33,658 nt of DNA from Acidobacteriota bacterium (GTDB lineage: Bacteria > Actinomycetota > Acidimicrobiia > Acidimicrobiales > Ilumatobacteraceae). The stretch is from positions 1-33,658 of the forward strand of contig JAGWWV010000024.1 in assembly GCA_018970175.1 (NCBI GenBank), written 5' to 3'. Positions 29,585 through 33,658 of this stretch are shown here, one piece after another (position 1 is the stretch's first letter; every line of letters starts with the position of its first letter). Below the pieces are notes generated by a model. The model made no database searches and had not been told where the DNA came from. It was given only the letters and a program-made list of their open reading frames with translations. The translations under genes were made by a program, and so were the position numbers.

Positions 29585-30745
29585 ATGGTCCACGTTCCCA
29601 CCCGCGGTGATCTGCCCGCCCGTGTCGGCCCACAGATCCGCACGATGCCCGATTACGGCCCGACAAAGATGAGTCGGCAGCCCTACACCGACCCGGTGCA
29701 GTTCGAACTCGAGCGCGAGCACGTGCTCAACAAGCACTGGTTGCTCGGCGGACGAACCGAAGACTTCCCGAATCCCGGTGACTGGATCACCTTCGAGGGT
29801 CACGGTGAAACGATCGTCATCACGCGCCAACCCGACGGAGGGGTCGCGGCTTTTCACAATGTCTGCCAGCACCGTGGTCCGTCGTTCGTCGGTGAACTGA
29901 AGGGCTGCAAGGCGCGCCGCTTCACGTGCCCGTACCACGGGTGGGTGTACGACACGACGGGCAAGTTGGTCGGCGTTCCCGAGCGCGAGGACTTCTCCGA
30001 AGAGCACCTGCGCGATGTTCGTGCGCCGAAGGTTGCGGCCGCCGAATGGGGTGGCTGGGTGTGGATCAATCTCCTCGGCGACGATGCGCCGCCACTGAAC
30101 GAGGGCCTCGGCGCCGAGATCATGGCCGACCTCGGCGCCTTCCGCATGGAAGACATGGTCGTCTACGAAGTCGTCGAGTGGGACGTGCCGGTGTCGTACA
30201 AGGCAATCGTCGACGGCTTCAACGAGATCTATCACGTCACCGAGTTGCATCATTCGCCGCCGGAATTCACCAAGGCCTGCCGCAAGGCCGCATTCCACAT
30301 CGAAGGCGACAACTACATGTGCTTCGTGCCGCGTCCGCAACACCTCGACAAGTGGGACGAGAACTTCGACCATCACAAGTGGGCCATTTGTCACTACGTG
30401 GTGTTCCCGAACACGGTCTTCAATTGCAACCCCGAGCACATCCAGGTGTTCAACCCGATTCCGCTCGCGGTTGATCGCACGCGGTTCCTCTGCTGGCAGC
30501 TCATCTACCCGGGCGATCAGAACGACCCCGAGTATGCCGACTACTTCAACCGCATGTCAGATCACTGGGCAACGCTGAAGGGCGTGGTGGGTGAGGACAT
30601 TGCGATCTACGAACAGTTGAAGCGCACGAAACAGTCGTCGGGCTACAAGGAGCACATCCTCTCCGACCACGAGTGCAAGATTCACCGTTACCACGAGACC
30701 ATCGCGCTGAAGATCCGCGGAAAGAACTGGGACGACGTCAAATAG
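29585..30745 (+). CDS. Rieske non-heme iron oxygenase, alpha subunit (copy 2)
   Basis: The 386-residue paralogue aligns with copy 1 without gaps and is about 84% identical by hand count, with the same metal ligands: Cys94, His96, Cys115, His118, His217, His222, Asp338. It has a short extra C-terminal NWDDVK. Differences cluster near residues 57-63 (RTEDFPN against HASTVKN), 223-226, 250-255 and 322-334, some of which may line the active site. The Shine-Dalgarno CGGAGGG precedes the ATG at 29585. The 73-bp gap to copy 1 contains a CCCGG/CCGGG hairpin at 29515-29530. The stop overlaps the convergent HAD gene by 8 bp. Copy 2 may form mixed trimers with copy 1 or have its own specificity. Confidence 0.93.
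   Translation: MVHVPTRGDLPARVGPQIRTMPDYGPTKMSRQPYTDPVQFELEREHVLNKHWLLGGRTEDFPNPGDWITFEGHGETIVITRQPDGGVAAFHNVCQHRGPSFVGELKGCKARRFTCPYHGWVYDTTGKLVGVPEREDFSEEHLRDVRAPKVAAAEWGGWVWINLLGDDAPPLNEGLGAEIMADLGAFRMEDMVVYEVVEWDVPVSYKAIVDGFNEIYHVTELHHSPPEFTKACRKAAFHIEGDNYMCFVPRPQHLDKWDENFDHHKWAICHYVVFPNTVFNCNPEHIQVFNPIPLAVDRTRFLCWQLIYPGDQNDPEYADYFNRMSDHWATLKGVVGEDIAIYEQLKRTKQSSGYKEHILSDHECKIHRYHETIALKIRGKNWDDVK
29933..30015 (+). repeat. 83-bp tract identical to 28714-28796
   Basis: This is the second member of the identical pair described at 28714-28796. Flanking codons on both sides (for example CCC/CCG before it and GAC/GAT at its end) already differ, so the identity stops abruptly. Confidence 0.9.
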
Positions 30746-31382
30746 CGAGAATGCTCCGCGCCTCGGCGATTGCCGTCGCGTGGTCAGCCACCTCGACCGC
30801 CACGAAGCCGTAGTTGCGTGCTGCGGCGACCATGTCGATTGTGTCGTCGATGAACAGCACTTCGTGGGCCTGCAGCGCCAGCTCGGCAAGTGCAATGTCG
30901 AAGATCGCCTTGTTCGGTTTGCGAACCCCGACCGAACATGAATAGACCACCGAGTCGAATCGGCCGACGTGGTTTGTGATTTGGTCCCAGCGGGGGATGT
31001 ACTCGGTGAAAATGTTCGACACGATCCCCGTTTTGTACCCCGCGCGACGGGCGTCGTCGACGAGGCCGTGCATCCCCGCGTGGGGTGTCACGTGGGTGAA
31101 GAGCGAATGCGGCGACTCGGGGTGCATCAACGTCCAGACCGCGTCGCGAGCCTCGCCGAGGGTGGCGACGAACTCGTCGATCGTGATTTCTCCTCGTTCG
31201 AGACGGTGCGACGGCAGGTCTCCGTCGTGTCCGACCATGAAGGTGTCGCGGAACTGGGGGCCGACCTTTGCGAGGTCGACGACCCCTCCGGCGGAAATCT
31301 TCTCGAAGGTTTCCCGCAGGGGACTGGTCAGGACTCCGCCGACGTCGAAGACGACGGCCTTGATCGATTCGCTGGGGGGCAC
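30738..31382 (-). CDS. HAD-superfamily hydrolase (soluble epoxide hydrolase N-domain-like)
   Basis: The 214-residue product is a haloacid-dehalogenase-type hydrolase. Motif I is FDVGGVLTS with nucleophile Asp13; the usual second Asp of DxD is Gly15, as in the N-terminal phosphatase domain of soluble epoxide hydrolases and ACAD10-like proteins. Motif II is Ser122 in GIVSN, the motif III lysine is Lys155 in GVRKPNK, and motif IV is IDDTIDM with Asp179 and Asp180. A helical cap lies between motif I and II. The GTG at 31382 gives the expected N-terminus. It is divergent from the monooxygenase gene and overlaps the Rieske gene end by 8 bp. A phosphatase or dehalogenase role is possible. Confidence 0.88.
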   Translation of the reverse strand: MPPSESIKAVVFDVGGVLTSPLRETFEKISAGGVVDLAKVGPQFRDTFMVGHDGDLPSHRLERGEITIDEFVATLGEARDAVWTLMHPESPHSLFTHVTPHAGMHGLVDDARRAGYKTGIVSNIFTEYIPRWDQITNHVGRFDSVVYSCSVGVRKPNKAIFDIALAELALQAHEVLFIDDTIDMVAAARNYGFVAVEVADHATAIAEARSILAI

Positions 31383-31396
31383 GCCACGAGTGTGGC
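31383..31396. promoter_or_regulatory. 5-bp stem inverted repeat directly before the HAD gene
   Basis: GCCAC-GAGT-GTGGC is a perfect inverted repeat that abuts the HAD start codon at 31382. It shares the 71-bp divergent spacer with the longer palindrome before the monooxygenase. It may be a second operator or chance. Confidence 0.3.
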
Positions 31397-31415
31397 ATAC
31401 GTCGTTGAATGGCGA

Positions 31416-31454
31416 CTGAACGCAGGTGGAACCTGCGTAATAGGGTGATTGTCG
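31416..31454 (+). promoter_or_regulatory. Operator-like palindrome and leaderless -10 of the EthA-like gene
   Basis: ACGCAGGT-GGA-ACCTGCGT (31420-31438) is a perfect 8-3-8 inverted repeat. It is followed at once by TAGGGT (31441-31446), a -10 that ends 7 nt before the GTG start at 31454. CTGAAC (31416-31421) is a possible -35, with a 19-nt spacer. A repressor on this palindrome would sit between -35 and -10. In mycobacteria the ethA promoter is repressed by the TetR protein EthR; no regulator gene is adjacent here. Confidence 0.55.
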
Positions 31455-32911
31455 TGGGGGACCATCTCGATGTCGTCGTCGTGGGGGCGGGTATCTCGGG
31501 TATCGGCGCCGCGTACCACCTTCTGACGCGGTGTCCCGACAGGTCGTTCGTCGTTCTCGAGGGTCGCGACGACATCGGCGGGACCTGGGATCTGTTTCGA
31601 TACCCGGGCGTGCGCTCGGACAGTGACATGCACACCCTCGGGTATTCCTTCAAGCCCTGGACGCACGAGAAGTCGATTGCGGACGGCCGGTCGATCATGG
31701 AATACCTCCGCGAGACGGTGCGCGAATTCGGCATCACGTCGAAGATCCGTTTCCGTACGCACGTCGTCTCGGCGTCGTGGTCGACTCCCGATGCCCGGTG
31801 GACGCTCACAACACGTGACACGGCGTCCGGCAGCGAGTCCACGGTCACCTGCAACTTCCTCTTCATGTGCTCGGGTTATTACTCGTACAAGCGCGGTCAC
31901 GAGCCCGAGTTTCCGGGCCGCGACCGCTTCCGTGGCAGGGTCGTGCACCCGCAGGCCTGGCCCGACGACCTCGACTACACGGGCAAAAAGGTCGTGGTCA
32001 TTGGCTCGGGAGCCACCGCGGTCACCATCGTTCCGGCGATGGCCGATCGTGCGGCGCGCGTGACGATGTTGCAGCGCACGCCGACATGGATGGTGTCGCG
32101 GCCCGACATCGACAAGGTTGCCAACAGGCTCCGCAAGATCCTCCCCGGGCGACTCGCCTATTCACTCACGCGGTACCGCAACACCGCTTTTCAGCAGTTG
32201 GCCTACAACCGCACGCGGACGCACCCCGACCGCGTCCGCAAGTTTCTCCTCGACGAGATTCGCAAGGAGCTTCCCGAGGGGTACGACGTGGAGAAGCATT
32301 TCACTCCGCCCTACAACCCGTGGGACCAGCGCCTGTGCTTGGTGCCCAACAGTGACTTCTTCAAGGGCATCAAGGCCGGAAAAGTCGACGTCGTCACCGA
32401 CCAAATTCTCACTTGGACCGAGGACGGAATCGATCTGGTGTCGGGTAAACACCTCGACGCCGACATCATCATCACGGCAACGGGTCTCGAGCTCGTGACC
32501 CTGGGTGAAATGGACTTCACCGTTGACGGCGAGCCCGTCGACTTCTCAAAGACGTGGACGTACAAGGGCCTTGCGTACTCCGGCGTGCCCAATCTCGTGT
32601 CGACCTTCGGCTACATCAACGCCTCGTGGACGCTGCGTGCGGACCTCACGTCCGAATACGTGTGTCGACTCCTCAACCACATGCGTGCCAAGGGTGCAAC
32701 CATTTGTCGTCCGACTCTGCGCCCGGAGGATTCATCGATGCCCCAGCGTCGCTGGATCGAGAACTTCAGTGCCGGCTACATGGAACGTGTCATGCATTTG
32801 TTTCCGCGACAGGGTGACCGCGAGCCATGGATCAACCCGCAGAACTTCAAGCGGGACAAGAAGATGTTCCGCGAATCACCGATCGACGACGGGGTGATGG
32901 TCTTTGGTTGA
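31454..32911 (+). CDS. ethA: EthA-type Baeyer-Villiger flavin monooxygenase
   Basis: The 485-residue flavoprotein would insert oxygen next to a ketone or oxidise sulfur using FAD and NADPH. FAD binding is G11-A-G13-I-S-G16, then GGTWDLFRYPGVRSDSDM (42-59). The Baeyer-Villiger fingerprint is F159-x-G161-x3-H165-x3-W169-P170, followed by the NADPH motif IGSGATA (183-189). HFTPPYNPWDQRLCLVP and NASWTLRADL closely match what I recall of mycobacterial EthA, which activates ethionamide. An in-frame start at 31409 lies upstream of the -10, so GTG 31454, giving MGDHLDVVVVGAGISG, is preferred. The stop overlaps the nitroreductase start by 8 bp. Confidence 0.92.
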   Translation: MGDHLDVVVVGAGISGIGAAYHLLTRCPDRSFVVLEGRDDIGGTWDLFRYPGVRSDSDMHTLGYSFKPWTHEKSIADGRSIMEYLRETVREFGITSKIRFRTHVVSASWSTPDARWTLTTRDTASGSESTVTCNFLFMCSGYYSYKRGHEPEFPGRDRFRGRVVHPQAWPDDLDYTGKKVVVIGSGATAVTIVPAMADRAARVTMLQRTPTWMVSRPDIDKVANRLRKILPGRLAYSLTRYRNTAFQQLAYNRTRTHPDRVRKFLLDEIRKELPEGYDVEKHFTPPYNPWDQRLCLVPNSDFFKGIKAGKVDVVTDQILTWTEDGIDLVSGKHLDADIIITATGLELVTLGEMDFTVDGEPVDFSKTWTYKGLAYSGVPNLVSTFGYINASWTLRADLTSEYVCRLLNHMRAKGATICRPTLRPEDSSMPQRRWIENFSAGYMERVMHLFPRQGDREPWINPQNFKRDKKMFRESPIDDGVMVFG

Positions 32912-33599
32912 CAACGAGCGAATCGAGATGCTCGAAGGCATCCGCACGACACGGGCGATCCGTCGCTACGCCGCCGAACCGGTACCCGACGAAGTTCTGC
33001 GTGACATCCTCTTTTCTGCGACACGGGCACCCAGCGGCTCGAATCGCCAGCCGTTTCGATTCATGGTCTTCACCGACACTGCACGCTCACGTGAGGTGAA
33101 GGAACTCGTTGCCCGTGGTGCGCGCGACATCTGGGGTGGCAAGCGCACCAACGAGGGCTACGACGAGGGGAGCGGGCAGCGACCCGATTCGCCGAAGGCG
33201 CGCATGGCGCGCACCATGCAGCACTACGTCGACAACTTTGCCGAGGTTCCCGTCCTCGTTCTCGCCATCAACCTGCGCTACCGGGGCAAGGTCCACATCG
33301 AAGGGGCATCCATCTACCCCGCGTGCCAGAACCTTCTGCTCGCCGCTCGCGGTCTTGGCTACGGCGGTGCCCTCACCGCCTTTCACGCACCCGTCGAAGC
33401 CGATCTGACGGCCCTTCTCGGCCTGCCTGAGCACGCCCAGATCGCTGCCACGATCACACTCGGAAAACCCGCGGGTGGGCACGGTCCCGTCCGGCGTGCG
33501 CCAATGGCCGAACTCGTCTTCGGCGACACCTGGGGTGAAGCGCCCAGCTGGGCCGTCGACCCCGAAGGCACCCGGTTCACGGCGAAAATGCCGCTGTAA
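32904..33599 (+). CDS. Nitroreductase-family FMN oxidoreductase
   Basis: The 231-residue product belongs to the FMN-dependent nitroreductase family. Signature parts are the N-terminal GIRTTRAIRRYAAEPVP (FMN phosphate-binding Arg residues), SATRAPSGSNRQPFRFMVF, the central EGASIYPACQNLLLAARGLGYGG, and a C-terminal ATITLGKP. The reading frame begins with TTG at 32904, overlapping the monooxygenase stop by 8 bp; ATG 32928 is an alternative that would trim eight residues before LEGIRTTRAIRRY. Members reduce nitro groups, quinones or ring double bonds, or dehalogenate aromatics. Coupling to the monooxygenase suggests they act on one substrate series. It ends immediately before the CCA end of the opposing tRNA gene. 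Confidence 0.9.
   Translation: MVDNERIEMLEGIRTTRAIRRYAAEPVPDEVLRDILFSATRAPSGSNRQPFRFMVFTDTARSREVKELVARGARDIWGGKRTNEGYDEGSGQRPDSPKARMARTMQHYVDNFAEVPVLVLAINLRYRGKVHIEGASIYPACQNLLLAARGLGYGGALTAFHAPVEADLTALLGLPEHAQIAATITLGKPAGGHGPVRRAPMAELVFGDTWGEAPSWAVDPEGTRFTAKMPL

Positions 33600-33658
<59 letters not shown>

Overview
The window is high-GC DNA from an actinobacterium. The gene set fits a member of the class Acidimicrobiia or a relative: a CarD-type RNA polymerase-binding protein, the order ftsK-rimO-pgsA-cinA downstream of dapA and RNase J, a 3Fe-4S ferredoxin beside a cytochrome P450, and an EthA-type Baeyer-Villiger monooxygenase. That placement is inference from gene content. GTG starts are common, two starts are best read as TTG, and many genes have a TANNNT hexamer 6-8 nt before the start codon, as expected for leaderless transcripts. 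I found no rRNA, CRISPR array, prophage or insertion sequence, and no gene-free stretch longer than about 140 bases.

Region 1 (1-2587): a truncated amino-acid-type ABC solute-binding lipoprotein on the minus strand, divergent from a TetR regulator that is followed by a diiron ferritin-like oxidoreductase. Region 2 (2637-12011): a tightly packed housekeeping block with an uncharacterised winged-helix-like protein, dapA, rnj, a small lipoprotein, ftsK, rimO, pgsA and cinA, with many stop/start overlaps. Region 3 (12027-14063): a double-headed TetR protein on the minus strand, tRNA-Arg(TCT), and carD with a long basic tail.

Region 4 (14096-20094): a metabolic group containing a glutamine-synthetase-like ligase, two SDR dehydrogenases, a VOC-family protein, a coiled-coil membrane protein built of 33-bp repeats, a beta-hydroxyacid dehydrogenase and a class III aminotransferase. 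Together they suggest use of amines or amino acids through gamma-glutamylation, transamination and oxidation (inference). Region 5 (20128-24383): the dTDP-rhamnose-type sugar operon rfbA-rfbC-rfbB-rfbD, then a DUF554 membrane protein. The rfbC product lacks some expected substrate-pocket residues.

Region 6 (24333-33599): a DEAD-box RNA helicase on the minus strand, then an oxidative island: SDR, 3Fe-4S ferredoxin, P450, two tandem Rieske oxygenases, a HAD hydrolase (minus strand), an EthA-like monooxygenase and a nitroreductase. The island looks designed for stepwise oxidation of a hydrophobic substrate such as a steroid, terpenoid or aromatic compound, but the substrate cannot be read from sequence. 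The window ends in a truncated tRNA-Gly(TCC) on the minus strand.
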